From Paenacidovorax caeni (lineage in GTDB: Bacteria; Pseudomonadota; Gammaproteobacteria; Burkholderiales; Burkholderiaceae_C): a stretch of DNA of 50,118 bases. The notes beneath the pieces are model-generated. The model was not told the DNA's origin. It was given only the letters and a program-made list of their open reading frames with translations, and searched no databases. A program made the translations under genes and the position numbers. The stretch is from contig NZ_CYIG01000025.1 in the NCBI RefSeq assembly GCF_001298675.1, forward strand, positions 1 to 50,118. Reading direction: 5' to 3'. Shown here piece after piece: positions 1-7,865 of this stretch (within the stretch, counting starts at the first letter, position 1; every line of letters starts with the position of its first letter).

Positions 1-457
1 CGTGATCGACGAGGCCAACCGCGAGGCCCTGGCCATCCAGGTGGCCCAGTCACTGCCGGCCTCGATGCTGATTCGCACGATGGACCGTTTGGTCGATTGG
101 TACGGCGCGCCACTATCGATCCGGATGGACAACGGCCCGGAGATGACCAGCCACGACTTCGTCGAATGGGCCCAGCGCAAGGGCATTGCCTTGAACTACA
201 TTGAGCCCGGTGAGCCCAACCAGAACGCCTACATCGAACGGTTCAACAGGACATTCCGCACCGAGGTGCTCGATGCCTATCTGTTCAATTCCATCGAGCA
301 AGTCCAGGCCATCGCGGACGACTGGCTAACCCAGTACAACGAGTACCGACCGCATGACGCCCTGGGTGGCGTGCCGCCCAAGCAGTTCATGCCCAGATTG
401 ATCACCACAACCGCCGCAGACTCTGGAAATCAACTGTCTGCTTGACAGGGGAGCTTA
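1..457 (+). mobile_element. IS3-family insertion sequence, 3' part only
   Basis: This is the right-hand part of an IS3-family element; the left part lies outside the window. It is supported by the transposase fragment inside it and by the abrupt change after its stop codon: from about position 452 onward a different reading frame shows an endonuclease-family sequence with no start. The exact right end cannot be fixed without the left inverted repeat; it should lie between about 446 and 465. The element is inserted into the nuclease gene that follows. Confidence 0.75.
2..445 (+). CDS. IS3-family transposase OrfB, C-terminal fragment
   Basis: This is the C-terminal 147 codons of a DDE (retroviral-integrase-type) transposase, open at the window edge. 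The second catalytic Asp is in IRMDNGPE and the catalytic Glu in QNAYIERFNRT, spaced as in the rve domain; the first Asp of the triad must lie upstream, outside the window. The tail WLTQYNEYRPHDALGG, followed by PPKQF, is typical of the IS407/IS2 side of the IS3 family. The stop codon TGA is at 443-445. In intact elements this protein is made by programmed frameshifting from OrfA, which is not visible here. It is probably intact beyond the window edge, but that cannot be seen. Confidence 0.9.
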   Translation: MIDEANREALAIQVAQSLPASMLIRTMDRLVDWYGAPLSIRMDNGPEMTSHDFVEWAQRKGIALNYIEPGEPNQNAYIERFNRTFRTEVLDAYLFNSIEQVQAIADDWLTQYNEYRPHDALGGVPPKQFMPRLITTTAADSGNQLSA

Positions 458-1114
458 CGGTCGGCGCTGGAAGCGTTCGACGCCGACGTGCTCATCGTCC
501 AAGAGTGCGAAGACCCTGTCCTGGCCAAAGATGCCGCCTACCTGGAATGGGCCGGTCATTACCTCTGGACAGGCCCCTCCAAAAACAAAGGCATCGGCGC
601 ATTCGCCCGCCGTGGTGTGTCCTTAACACCTGCCCCCTTGGATATTCAGCCACTGCAGCTGTTTTTGCCGTGCCGCGTCAACGACGACTGGCCACTGTTG
701 GCCACCTGGACCAGGCAGGCCCACTCTCCCACTTTCGGCTACATCGGTCAGCTCTGGAAACTTCTGCAGGCCCACAGCGCGTTTCTCGATCACCCCCGCG
801 CCATGCTGGCCGGCGACCTCAATAGCAATGCCTGCTGGGATCAGTGGGATCGATGGTGGAACCACTCGGATGTTGTGAACGAACTTGGCAAGCTGGGGCT
901 CGTGAGTGCGTACCACCGGTATTTTGAGGAGGACCAAGGCCAGGAGAGTCAAAAGACATTTTTCCTGCAGCGCAACCCTGCCAAGGGGTATCACATCGAC
1001 TACGTGTTTGCAGCTCCTGGCTGGGGGACGGGCGTTTTATCCGTGGGGGAGCAAGACACTTGGCTGCCCCTGAGCGACCACATGCCCTTGATAGCCACCT
1101 TCCCCGCCAGCTAA
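452..1114 (+). pseudogene. Endonuclease/exonuclease/phosphatase family protein, 5' end removed by IS3 insertion
   Basis: The open frame resembles the EEP (DNase I/ExoIII-like) superfamily. Before the first usable start (GTG 488) the frame already reads SALEAFDADVLIVQECEDP, with the metal-binding Glu of the family's VQE motif, so the gene began further left and its first strand with the usual WN motif is missing. Later motifs are present: AGDLNSN, HIDYVFA and the C-terminal LSDHMPLIATF with the Asp-His pair. The frame runs back only to the IS end (in-frame TGA at 443). This is an insertion-inactivated gene; a short product from GTG 488 would lack the start of the fold. The substrate of the intact protein cannot be told. 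Confidence 0.8.
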
Positions 1115-1185
1115 GCGCGGCTCATTGCAGCACGCCTGCGCGGGGCCACCATCCCGTTCTTTCGGTCAGGCAGTCATCCGCGCAT

Positions 1186-1202
1186 GAACACCCTGGGTGT
1201 TC
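1186..1202. other. Short perfect hairpin downstream of DUF3579 gene
   Basis: There are 7-base arms GAACACC and GGTGTTC with a three-base loop. It lies between the converging ends of the nuclease remnant and the DUF3579 gene. No T-run follows on either strand, so it may not be a factor-independent terminator. Nothing else is seen in 1115-1235. Confidence 0.4.
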
Positions 1203-1235
1203 GGAAAGGGGAAAAGAAACCGTGGAACCCAGCTC

Positions 1236-1562
1236 TCAGCCCTTGGGCGTTGGCGCATCGGGCAGCAGGCAGGCCTCGGCGATCTGCAGGTTGTTGTCCT
1301 TGGCGAAGTTCAGCACGAAATCCCAGGCCATGGGCTCGTGCGCCTGCAGGTCGCGGTGCACCACCACGCACTTCACGCCGTTCAACGTGGTGGGGATGCA
1401 CCAGGGGGAATAGCTCAGGTGGCTGCCGGGGCGCGTCCCTCCGGGGCGGAACTGACTCATCACGCCGGCCAACCGCTCCGCCCAGTCGCTTGGGCGGAAG
1501 GTACGCCCCTCGTGGGTGATGCCCTGGATGAAGACTTCTCGGGTGTCAGGTTGTATCGCCAT
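1236..1562 (-). CDS. DUF3579 domain protein
   Basis: This is a 108-residue soluble protein with no signal peptide or membrane segment. The start MAIQPDTREVFIQGITHEGR, the SDWAERLAG stretch and the VVVHRDLQAHEPMAWDFVLN segment match the DUF3579 family as I know it, a betaproteobacterial family often found next to argD. Its function is unknown. It is transcribed away from argD, leaving a 237-base divergent intergenic region that holds a perfect 16-base palindrome. The length is full for the family. Being a divergent neighbour of arginine genes suggests shared regulation, but no more. Confidence 0.8.
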   Translation of the reverse strand: MAIQPDTREVFIQGITHEGRTFRPSDWAERLAGVMSQFRPGGTRPGSHLSYSPWCIPTTLNGVKCVVVHRDLQAHEPMAWDFVLNFAKDNNLQIAEACLLPDAPTPKG

Positions 1563-1639
1563 TCAGGTCGCCATCGTGCATCGTGGAGAGGGGCAGCGCC
1601 GGCGGGATCGCCACCTTGGCGCAAAACCCGGAGATTCTA

Positions 1640-1655
1640 ACTCTTATATAAGAGT
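1640..1655. promoter_or_regulatory. Perfect 16-bp palindrome between DUF3579 gene and argD
   Basis: ACTCTTATATAAGAGT is a perfect inverted repeat with no spacer, in the divergent region 1563-1799. It is AT-rich in a GC-rich setting, as expected for a dimeric repressor or activator site. It does not match the usual ArgR box (TGAATAAAAATTCA type), so the regulator is not known. Confidence 0.5.
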
Positions 1656-1799
1656 CGGCCCTCTAATCCGGTATTTCGCAACGCATCTGCATGCAACGGG
1701 GCGAACCCGTACACCGGGTGGGCTGCGCACTCTAGAATCTCGCTTCCCTTTTGAACCGGCAAGGCCCACCGGCCCGCCACCGCTTTGGAGATCGTCCGC

Positions 1800-2996
1800 A
1801 TGTCCGCTTTCATCGAGGCTGCCTCACCCCACGTGATGAACACCTATGGGCGCGTGCCCATCGCGCTGGAGCGAGGCCAGGGCTGCCGCGTGTGGGACGT
1901 GAACGGCAAGGAATACCTCGACGCGCTGGGCGGCATCGCCGTGAACACGCTGGGCCACAACCACGCCAAACTCGTGCCCGCGCTGCAGGAACAGATTGCC
2001 AAGCTGATCCATACCTCGAACTACTACCACGTGCCCGGCCAGGAACGCCTGGCGGCCAAGCTGGTGGAGCTGTCGGGCATGAGCAAGGTGTTTTTCTGCA
2101 ACTCCGGCCTGGAAGCCAACGAGGCCGCGATCAAGATCGCACGCAAGTTCGGCGTGGACAAAGGCATTGCCAACCCCGAAATCGTGGTCTACGAGAAGGC
2201 CTTCCACGGCCGCTCCATCGCCACCATGTCGGCCACGGGCAACCCCAAGATCCGCAGCGGCTTCGGCCCGCTGGTGGAAGGGTTCATCCGCGTGCCGCTG
2301 AACGACATCGACGCCATCAAGCAAGCCACCGAAGGCAACCCCAACGTGGTGGCGGTGTTCTTCGAGACCATCCAGGGCGAGGGCGGCATCAACCCCGCGC
2401 GCTCCGAATACCTGCGCGACCTGCGCAAGCTGTGCGATGAGCGCGACTGGCTCATGATGATCGACGAGGTGCAGTGCGGCATGGGCCGCACCGGCAAGTG
2501 GTTCGCCCACCAGTGGGCCGGCATCGTGCCCGACGTGATGCCGCTGGCCAAGGGCCTGGGCTCGGGCGTACCCATCGGAGCGGTGGTGGCAGGCCCCAAG
2601 GCCGCCGACGTGCTGCAGCCCGGCAACCACGGCACCACCTTCGGCGGCAACCCGCTGGCCATGCGCGCGGGCGTGGAAACCATCCGCATCATGGAGGAAG
2701 ACGGCCTGCTGGAAAACGCCGCCACCGTGGGCGCCCACCTCAAGGCCAGCCTGGAGCGCGCACTGGGCAGCCTGCCCGGCGTGAAGGAGATTCGCGGCCA
2801 GGGCCTGATGCTGGGCGTGGAGCTGGACCGCCCCTGCGGCGCGCTCATCGGCCAGGCGGCCGAGGCTGGGCTGCTGTTGAGCGTGACGGCCGACAGCGTG
2901 ATCCGCATCGTGCCGCCGCTGATCCTCACCACCGCCGAGGCCGACGAGATCGTGGCGCGCCTCACTCCCCTGGTCAAAGCCCTGCTGGCGCAATGA
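1800..2996 (+). CDS. argD: Acetylornithine aminotransferase (class III, PLP)
   Basis: ArgD makes N-acetylornithine from N-acetylglutamate semialdehyde and glutamate in arginine synthesis; it may also act on succinyldiaminopimelate. The 398 residues are full length. Family features seen include [12 protein letters not shown] near the N terminus, [19 protein letters not shown] for phosphate binding, [13 protein letters not shown] with the PLP-contacting Asp, and [14 protein letters not shown] with the Schiff-base Lys. ATG 1800 is chosen because GGAG lies about ten bases upstream; an in-frame TTG at 1785 is less likely. The stop at 2994-2996 abuts or overlaps ATGs of the next frame, so argD and argF form one operon. 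The gene next door (argF) supports the arginine role over other class III aminotransferases. Confidence 0.92.
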   Translation: MSAFIEAASPHVMNTYGRVPIALERGQGCRVWDVNGKEYLDALGGIAVNTLGHNHAKLVPALQEQIAKLIHTSNYYHVPGQERLAAKLVELSGMSKVFFCNSGLEANEAAIKIARKFGVDKGIANPEIVVYEKAFHGRSIATMSATGNPKIRSGFGPLVEGFIRVPLNDIDAIKQATEGNPNVVAVFFETIQGEGGINPARSEYLRDLRKLCDERDWLMMIDEVQCGMGRTGKWFAHQWAGIVPDVMPLAKGLGSGVPIGAVVAGPKAADVLQPGNHGTTFGGNPLAMRAGVETIRIMEEDGLLENAATVGAHLKASLERALGSLPGVKEIRGQGLMLGVELDRPCGALIGQAAEAGLLLSVTADSVIRIVPPLILTTAEADEIVARLTPLVKALLAQ

Positions 2997-3010
2997 TGCC
3001 GGCTGCCACC

Positions 3011-3931
3011 ATGAAACACTATCTGCAATTCAAGGACTTCAGCGCCGATGAGTACGCCTACCTGTTCGAGCGCGCAGCGCTGATCAAGAAGCGCTTCAAG
3101 ACCTACGAGAAGTACCAGCCGCTGGCTGACCGCACGCTGGCCATGATCTTTGAGAAGGCCAGCACGCGCACGCGCGTGAGCTTTGAGGCCGGCATGTACC
3201 AGCTAGGCGGCAGCGTGGTGCACCTGACCACGGGCGACAGCCAGCTGGGACGCGCCGAGCCCATCGAGGATTCGGCGCGCGTCATCAGCCGCATGACCGA
3301 CATCGTGATGATCCGCACCTTCGAGCAAGCCAAGATCGAGCGCTTTGCCGAATACTCGCGCGTGCCCGTCATCAACGGCCTGACGAACGAGTTCCACCCC
3401 TGCCAGATCCTGGCGGACATCTTCACTTACATCGAGCACCGCGGCTCCATCGCCGGCAAGACCGTGGCCTGGGTAGGCGACGGCAACAACATGGCCAACA
3501 CCTGGCTGCAGGCCGCCGAGATCCTCGGCTTCAAGGTGCACGTGAGCACACCCAGCGGCTACGAGATTGATGAGAAATTGGCCGTTGGCCCTGGCGGGGC
3601 AAGCGCTGGCAGCTATCAATTTTTCAGCAATCCGATGGACGCCTGCCGCGGCGCCGACCTGGTCACCACCGACGTGTGGACCAGCATGGGCTACGAGGCC
3701 GAGAACGAGGCGCGCAAGAAAGCCTTTGCCGACTGGTGCGTGGATACCGAGATGATGGCCGCCGCCAAGCCCGATGCCCTGTTCATGCATTGCCTGCCGG
3801 CCCACCGCGGCGAGGAAGTGCAAGCCGACGTCATCGACGGCCCCCAGTCCGTGGTCTGGGACGAGGCGGAAAACCGCATGCACGTGCAAAAAGCGCTCAT
3901 GGAATACCTGCTGCTCGGCCGTATTGCATAA
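3011..3931 (+). CDS. argF: Ornithine carbamoyltransferase
   Basis: ArgF joins carbamoyl phosphate and ornithine to citrulline. The 306 residues contain the carbamoyl-phosphate loop EKASTRTRVSFE, the HPCQILAD motif, DVWTSMGYE and the ornithine-loop FMHCLPAHRGEEV. The start MKHYLQF at ATG 3011 fits the family; an ATG at 2996 overlaps the argD stop and would add five residues (MPAAT). It is coupled to argD. Around residues 189-205 the reading frame runs through a copy of the AAGCGCT...GCAGCTATC repeat, giving the Gly/Ala-rich stretch AVGPGGASAGSYQFF in a variable surface region before the conserved ACRGADLVTTDVW. Total length is not clearly increased, so the repeat may have replaced the native loop. 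Confidence 0.95.
   Translation: MKHYLQFKDFSADEYAYLFERAALIKKRFKTYEKYQPLADRTLAMIFEKASTRTRVSFEAGMYQLGGSVVHLTTGDSQLGRAEPIEDSARVISRMTDIVMIRTFEQAKIERFAEYSRVPVINGLTNEFHPCQILADIFTYIEHRGSIAGKTVAWVGDGNNMANTWLQAAEILGFKVHVSTPSGYEIDEKLAVGPGGASAGSYQFFSNPMDACRGADLVTTDVWTSMGYEAENEARKKAFADWCVDTEMMAAAKPDALFMHCLPAHRGEEVQADVIDGPQSVVWDEAENRMHVQKALMEYLLLGRIA
3576..3625 (+). repeat. Interspersed palindromic repeat, copy within argF
   Basis: AAGCGCTGGCAGCTATCAA at 3601-3619 matches the core of the dispersed repeat seen at about 13 other places here, preceded by the usual GGCC-rich stretch. It is read in frame as part of ArgF without a stop. The match to the core is strong; the left edge is uncertain. Confidence 0.65.
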
Positions 3932-3939
3932 GCCCCGCC

Positions 3940-4060
3940 CTGAGCGACTTCGTCGCTTCTCCTTCTCTCGCGCTACGCGCAGGAAGGGAGACGACGCCAG
4001 CGCGGCAGGGCGGCGCGGCCGGCTGAGGCCCTTGCGCGGCGTCTGCTGGCCTGGGCCGCG
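3940..4060 (+). repeat. Second repeat family, copy downstream of argF
   Basis: About 110-120 bases match the reverse complement of 11391-11496 (downstream of acnA). Shared blocks include CTGAGCG, TCTCGC plus ACTGCGCG-like sequence, and a CTTGCGC/CGTCTGC block. It starts nine bases after the argF stop and has the same orientation relative to the upstream gene as the acnA copy. No gene is seen in 3932-4281; the interval holds this repeat, a long hairpin and a terminator-like stem. Confidence 0.6.
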
Positions 4061-4105
4061 GCGGTTTCCCCATGAACGCGCGTCTATCCGCGCCATAATG
4101 CGCCC

Positions 4106-4164
4106 CCAATGCCCTGCGTGGCGGTGCGTCAGCCATCCCTGACGCCTGGCCTGCAGGGCATTGG
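4106..4164 (+). other. Long two-part hairpin upstream of aspA
   Basis: Outer arms CCAATGCCCTGC (4106-4117) and GCAGGGCATTGG (4153-4164) are perfect over 12 bases. Inside them GCGTCAG and CTGACGC form a second perfect 7-base stem around CCATCC. Together they make an interrupted stem of about 26 pairs. It could be a leader-RNA structure, a protein site or the end of the argF transcript; no family is recognised. Confidence 0.6.
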
Positions 4165-4204
4165 CACATGTGCACCCCCGTGTGCCCCCCGCTCCCGACA
4201 ACAA

Positions 4205-4230
4205 CGCCGCCTGCCACCCAGGCGGCGTTT
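4205..4230 (+). terminator. Terminator-like stem in aspA leader
   Basis: CGCCGCCTG and CAGGCGGCG form a perfect 9-base, very GC-rich stem with a five-base loop, followed by GTTTGT. The T-run is short. It lies about 52 bases before the aspA start, so it either ends the argDF transcript or attenuates aspA. Confidence 0.55.
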
Positions 4231-4281
4231 GTCCATGGGGCCCGTCTTTTTCCCTTCCCCTCTTTTTTTCTGGAACGCACC

Positions 4282-5682
4282 ATGCGCCAAGAACACGATT
4301 TCATCGGCATCAAGACCATCCCTCCCGACGCCTACTGGGGCATCCACACCGCCCGCGCCGTCGAGAATTTCCCCATCACAGGCCAGTCCGTGGCCGCCAT
4401 GCCCGCGCTGATCCGGGCCTTCGCCTTCGTCAAGAAGGCCGCCGCCCATGCCAATCTGCAGCTGGGCACGATCAGCGAACCCACTGCCCGCGCCATTGCC
4501 AAGGCCTGCGACGACCTGATCGCCGGCCAGTTGCACGACCAGTTCGTCGTGGACGTGATCCAGGGCGGCGCCGGCACCTCCACGAACATGAACGCCAATG
4601 AGGTGATCGCCAACCGTGCCCTAGAGCACCTGGGATTGCCCAAGGGCCGCTACGACGTGATCCACCCAAACGACCACGTCAACGCCTCGCAAAGCACCAA
4701 CGACGCCTACCCCACAGCCGTCAAGCTCGCCACCTACGCAGGCATCCAGACGCTGCTGGAAGCCCTGGCGGCGCTGCGCGGCGCCTTTGAAGCCAAGGCC
4801 GAGGAATTCGCCTCCATCCTGAAGATCGGCCGCACCCAGTTGCAGGACGCCGTGCCCATGACGCTGGGACAGGAGTTCGCGGCCTTCGCCGCCATGGTGG
4901 CCGACGACGAAAAGCGCCTGCGCGAATCCGCCTACCTGATGACCGAGGTGAACATGGGCGGCACCGCCATCGGCACCGGCATCAATGCGCCCGTGGGCTA
5001 TGTGGACGTGGTCGTGCCCACGCTGGCCGCGCTGTCGGGCGTGCCGGTGAGGGCCGCCGGCAACCTGATCGCCGCCACATCGGACACCGGGGCCTTCGTC
5101 GATATCTCCGGCGTGCTCAAGCGCATCGCCGCCAAGCTGTCCAAGATCAGCAACGACCTGCGCCTGCTGTCCTCCGGCCCGCAAGCCGGCGTGGGCGACA
5201 TCCAGCTGCCCGCGCGCCAGGCCGGCTCGTCCATCATGCCGGGCAAGGTGAATCCGGTGATCCCCGAGGTAATGAACCAGGTGTGCTTCGAGGTCATCGG
5301 CAACGACGCCGCCATCACCATGGCCGCCGAGGCCGGCCAACTGCAGCTCAACGCCTTCGAGCCCCTGATGGCCTGGGCGCTGCACAAGAGCCTGCACCAC
5401 CTGGCGCACGCCTGCGGCACGCTGCAAAAGCACTGCGTCGAGGGTATCGTGGCCAACCAGCACCTGCTGGACGAACGCATTGCCTCCTCGGTCACGCTGG
5501 TCACCGCACTGAACCCGCTGATCGGCTACGAGAAGGCCGCTGCCATCGCCAAAGCGGCCATGGCCTCGGGCCGGCCGATTGCCGAGGTGGCGGAAAGCCT
5601 GGGCATCATGGGCCAGGCGGAAATGCAAAAACTCCTCGTGGCCGAGCGCCTGACCCAGGCCGGCGCCCTGAGCGCTGCCTGA
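4282..5682 (+). CDS. aspA: Aspartate ammonia-lyase (aspartase)
   Basis: The enzyme deaminates L-aspartate to fumarate and ammonia. The 466 residues cover the whole fumarase/aspartase fold. Seen are PPDAYWGIHTARAVENFPI, GGAGTSTNMNANEV, NPNDHVNASQSTNDAYPTA, the IGRTQLQDAVPMTLGQE helix and the signature GSSIMPGKVNPVIPEVMNQ. The PVIPEVMNQ ending and TQLQDAVPMT favour aspartase over class II fumarase, which has PTQCEA-type residues there. ATG 4282 gives the family's usual N terminus; the upstream SD is weak. A long structured leader precedes it, and a hairpin and a dispersed repeat follow it. It links amino-acid nitrogen to the TCA cycle. Confidence 0.88.
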   Translation: MRQEHDFIGIKTIPPDAYWGIHTARAVENFPITGQSVAAMPALIRAFAFVKKAAAHANLQLGTISEPTARAIAKACDDLIAGQLHDQFVVDVIQGGAGTSTNMNANEVIANRALEHLGLPKGRYDVIHPNDHVNASQSTNDAYPTAVKLATYAGIQTLLEALAALRGAFEAKAEEFASILKIGRTQLQDAVPMTLGQEFAAFAAMVADDEKRLRESAYLMTEVNMGGTAIGTGINAPVGYVDVVVPTLAALSGVPVRAAGNLIAATSDTGAFVDISGVLKRIAAKLSKISNDLRLLSSGPQAGVGDIQLPARQAGSSIMPGKVNPVIPEVMNQVCFEVIGNDAAITMAAEAGQLQLNAFEPLMAWALHKSLHHLAHACGTLQKHCVEGIVANQHLLDERIASSVTLVTALNPLIGYEKAAAIAKAAMASGRPIAEVAESLGIMGQAEMQKLLVAERLTQAGALSAA

Positions 5683-5689
5683 CGCCACG

Positions 5690-5713
5690 GCAGGGGCACC
5701 AGCTGGCCCCTGC
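5690..5713 (+). terminator. Hairpin after aspA
   Basis: GCAGGGGC (5690-5697) and GCCCCTGC (5706-5713) form a perfect 8-base stem with an 8-base loop, starting eight bases after the aspA stop. There is no T-run. It is probably a transcript-end hairpin between converging aspA and feo genes. Confidence 0.5.
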
Positions 5714-5722
5714 AAGGGTTGG

Positions 5723-5780
5723 AGTCAAAAACGGCTCCAGCCCTTTCCCAGAAAGCGCCAGAAGCTCTCAAATCAGGAGC
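5723..5780 (+). repeat. Interspersed palindromic repeat, aspA/feo convergent gap
   Basis: TCAAAAACGGCTCCAGCCCT is followed by a TTCCCAGAAAGCGCCAGAAG variant of the shared core. It fills most of the gap between aspA and the cysteine-rich protein gene, ending at that gene's stop codon. Confidence 0.75.
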
Positions 5781-5978
5781 TTACTGCGCCTTCCGGCGGT
5801 GCGTACCGCAGCCGCTGGACGGGCTGGAGCAACCACTGCAGCCGCCGCACCCGCTCTCGCGCGCCAGCGCCGGGTGCACGCGCTGCAAGGGCTTGCGCCA
5901 GCGCGCGGGCACAAAGCGCCACACCACATAGGCCGCGGCCAGGGCCACGATCAGCCCAACGATGATTTCCTGGGTCAT
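5781..5978 (-). CDS. FeoB-associated cysteine-rich membrane protein
   Basis: This small protein of 65 residues has one N-terminal membrane segment (IIVGLIVALAAAYVVWRFV) and a Cys-rich tail, ESGCGGCSGCSSPSSGCGTH. The arrangement and position, three bases after the feoB stop, match the small FeoB-partner proteins (FeoB-associated Cys-rich or DUF6587 type). The cysteines may bind iron or act in redox sensing at the membrane; that is inference. It is the last gene of the feoA-feoB operon. Its 3' end touches a dispersed repeat. Confidence 0.75.
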   Translation of the reverse strand: MTQEIIVGLIVALAAAYVVWRFVPARWRKPLQRVHPALARESGCGGCSGCSSPSSGCGTHRRKAQ

Positions 5979-5981
5979 GGG

Positions 5982-7865
5982 TCAACCTCCTCCAAGCGCC
6001 AAGGCGACGCGGTAGGTGATGAAGCTCGCGCTGTAGGCCAGCGCAAACAGATAGGCCGTCATCACCAGCGGCCAGCGCCAGCTGTTGGTCTCGCGCCGCA
6101 CCGCGGCGATGGTGGAAATGCACTGCGGCGCGAAGACGAACCACACCAGCAGCGACAGCGCCGTGGCCAGCGACCAGTCGGCGGCAATCAGCGGGCCGAG
6201 CTGCTCGGCCACGGCATCGTCGTCCCGGCCCGACAGGGCATACACCGTGCCCAGCGCACCCACCGCCACCTCGCGCGCTGCCATGCCAGGCACCAGGGCG
6301 ATGGCGATTTGCCAGTTAAAGCCGATAGGCGCCACCACGGGCTCGATCGCCTGGCCGATGCGGCCGGCGAAGCTGTGCTCGATGGCCGGGCCCTCGGCCC
6401 CTTGCGGCGGGGCGGGAAAGCTGGAAAGAAACCACAGCAGCACCGTCACCGCCAGGATGATGCCGCCAACGCGGCGCAGGAAGATCATGGCGCGCTCATA
6501 CAGCCCGATGGCCAGACTGCGCACGCTCGGCCGGCGGTACGCAGGCAGCTCCATCAGCAGCGGCGTAGGGCCTGCCTGACGGCGCGCCAGCTTGGCCACC
6601 CAGGCCACGGCCATGGCGCTGACAATGCCGCCCACGTACAGGCCGAACAGCACCAGCCCCTGCAGGTTGAAAACACCCGCCACCGTGCGCGCCGGGATAA
6701 ACGCGCCGATCAGCAGCGCATACACCGGCAGGCGCGCCGAGCAGGTCATGAGCGGTGCAATCAGGATGGTGACCAGCCGGTCACGCCAGCTCTCGATAGA
6801 GCGTGTGGCCATGATGCCCGGCACCGCGCACGCGAAGCTCGACAGCAGCGGGATGAACGAGCGCCCCGACAACCCCACAGTGCCCATCACGCGGTCGAGC
6901 AAGAAGGCCGCGCGCGGCAGGTAGCCCGAATCTTCAAGCGCCAGGATGAACAGGAACAGGATCAGAATCTGCGGCAGGAACACCAGCACCCCGCCCGCGC
7001 CGGCCAGCATGCCGTCGGTAATGAGGCTGCGCAGCACGCCCTCGGCCATGTGCGCGTTGACCCATTCGGCCAGCAGCTTAGTGCCGCCTTCGATCGCCTC
7101 CATGGGCCCTGCGGCCCAGCTGAACACAGCCTGGAACATCAGGAACAGCAGCACCGCCAGCAGCGCCATGCCCCACACGGGGTGCAGCACCACAGCGTCG
7201 ATGCGGTCGTCCAGCAGCTTGTGCGCTGGCGCCTCGCGCACCGCCAGGCGCATGATGCGCTGTACCTCGTGGTGCAAATCCAGCACGCGCTGGCGCGGCT
7301 CGGCGCTGAGCTGCAGGGCCATGGGCGGGGGCGCCTCGGGCGCTACGCCGTCGAGCCATTGCAGCAGCTCATGGGCGCCATCGTGGCGCACCCCCACGCT
7401 GGCCAGCACCGGCACGCCCAGCGCCTGGGACAGTGCCTCGCGGTCGATAGCGATGCCGCGCTGATGCGCCATGTCGCTCATGTTGAGCACCAGCGCCATG
7501 GGCAAGCCCAGCGCGCGCGCCTCCAGCACCAGGCGCAGGTTCAGGCGCAGGTGGGTGGCATCGGTCACGCAAAGCAGCAGCTCGGGCAGCGCCTCGTCCG
7601 CGTGCTGGCCCGTGACGATGTCACGCGTGATGGCCTCATCCAGGCTGTGCGCGTGCAGGCTGTAGGTGCCAGGCAGATCGAGCACGCGCACGCGCCGCCC
7701 GCCAGCTGTCTGCAGCATGCCTTCCTTGCGCTCCACCGTGACGCCCGCGTAGTTGGCCACTTTCTGGCGCGCGCCAGTCATCAGGTTGAACAGCGCCGTC
7801 TTGCCGCAGTTGGGGTTGCCCAGCAGCGCCACGCGCAGCGCGCCCTGGGCCTGTGCCACGCTCAT
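5982..7865 (-). CDS. feoB: Ferrous iron transporter FeoB
   Basis: This inner-membrane Fe2+ transporter has an N-terminal G domain. In the 627 residues the P-loop GNPNCGKTALF is at about 16-26, followed by switch region VTVERKEG, DLPGTYSLHAH (G3) and LNMSD (G4). A helical spacer follows, then membrane segments with the gate motifs (GRSFIPLLSSFACAVPGIMA and FVFAPQCISTIAAVRRE). It is shorter than E. coli FeoB (773) but within the common proteobacterial range. Its ATG overlaps the feoA stop in an ATGA arrangement, so translation is coupled. Iron control is likely through the Fur-like box upstream of feoA. Confidence 0.95.
   Translation of the reverse strand: MSVAQAQGALRVALLGNPNCGKTALFNLMTGARQKVANYAGVTVERKEGMLQTAGGRRVRVLDLPGTYSLHAHSLDEAITRDIVTGQHADEALPELLLCVTDATHLRLNLRLVLEARALGLPMALVLNMSDMAHQRGIAIDREALSQALGVPVLASVGVRHDGAHELLQWLDGVAPEAPPPMALQLSAEPRQRVLDLHHEVQRIMRLAVREAPAHKLLDDRIDAVVLHPVWGMALLAVLLFLMFQAVFSWAAGPMEAIEGGTKLLAEWVNAHMAEGVLRSLITDGMLAGAGGVLVFLPQILILFLFILALEDSGYLPRAAFLLDRVMGTVGLSGRSFIPLLSSFACAVPGIMATRSIESWRDRLVTILIAPLMTCSARLPVYALLIGAFIPARTVAGVFNLQGLVLFGLYVGGIVSAMAVAWVAKLARRQAGPTPLLMELPAYRRPSVRSLAIGLYERAMIFLRRVGGIILAVTVLLWFLSSFPAPPQGAEGPAIEHSFAGRIGQAIEPVVAPIGFNWQIAIALVPGMAAREVAVGALGTVYALSGRDDDAVAEQLGPLIAADWSLATALSLLVWFVFAPQCISTIAAVRRETNSWRWPLVMTAYLFALAYSASFITYRVALALGGG

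Noticed and set aside
1824-2993. Long open frame (389 codons) on the minus strand over argD
   Set aside because: It is antisense to a clear aminotransferase and has a His/Gly/Ala-rich composition typical of mirror frames in GC-rich DNA.
4282-5682. Class II fumarase (fumC)
   Set aside because: The signature continues PVIPEVMNQ and TQLQDAVPMT is present, as in aspartases.
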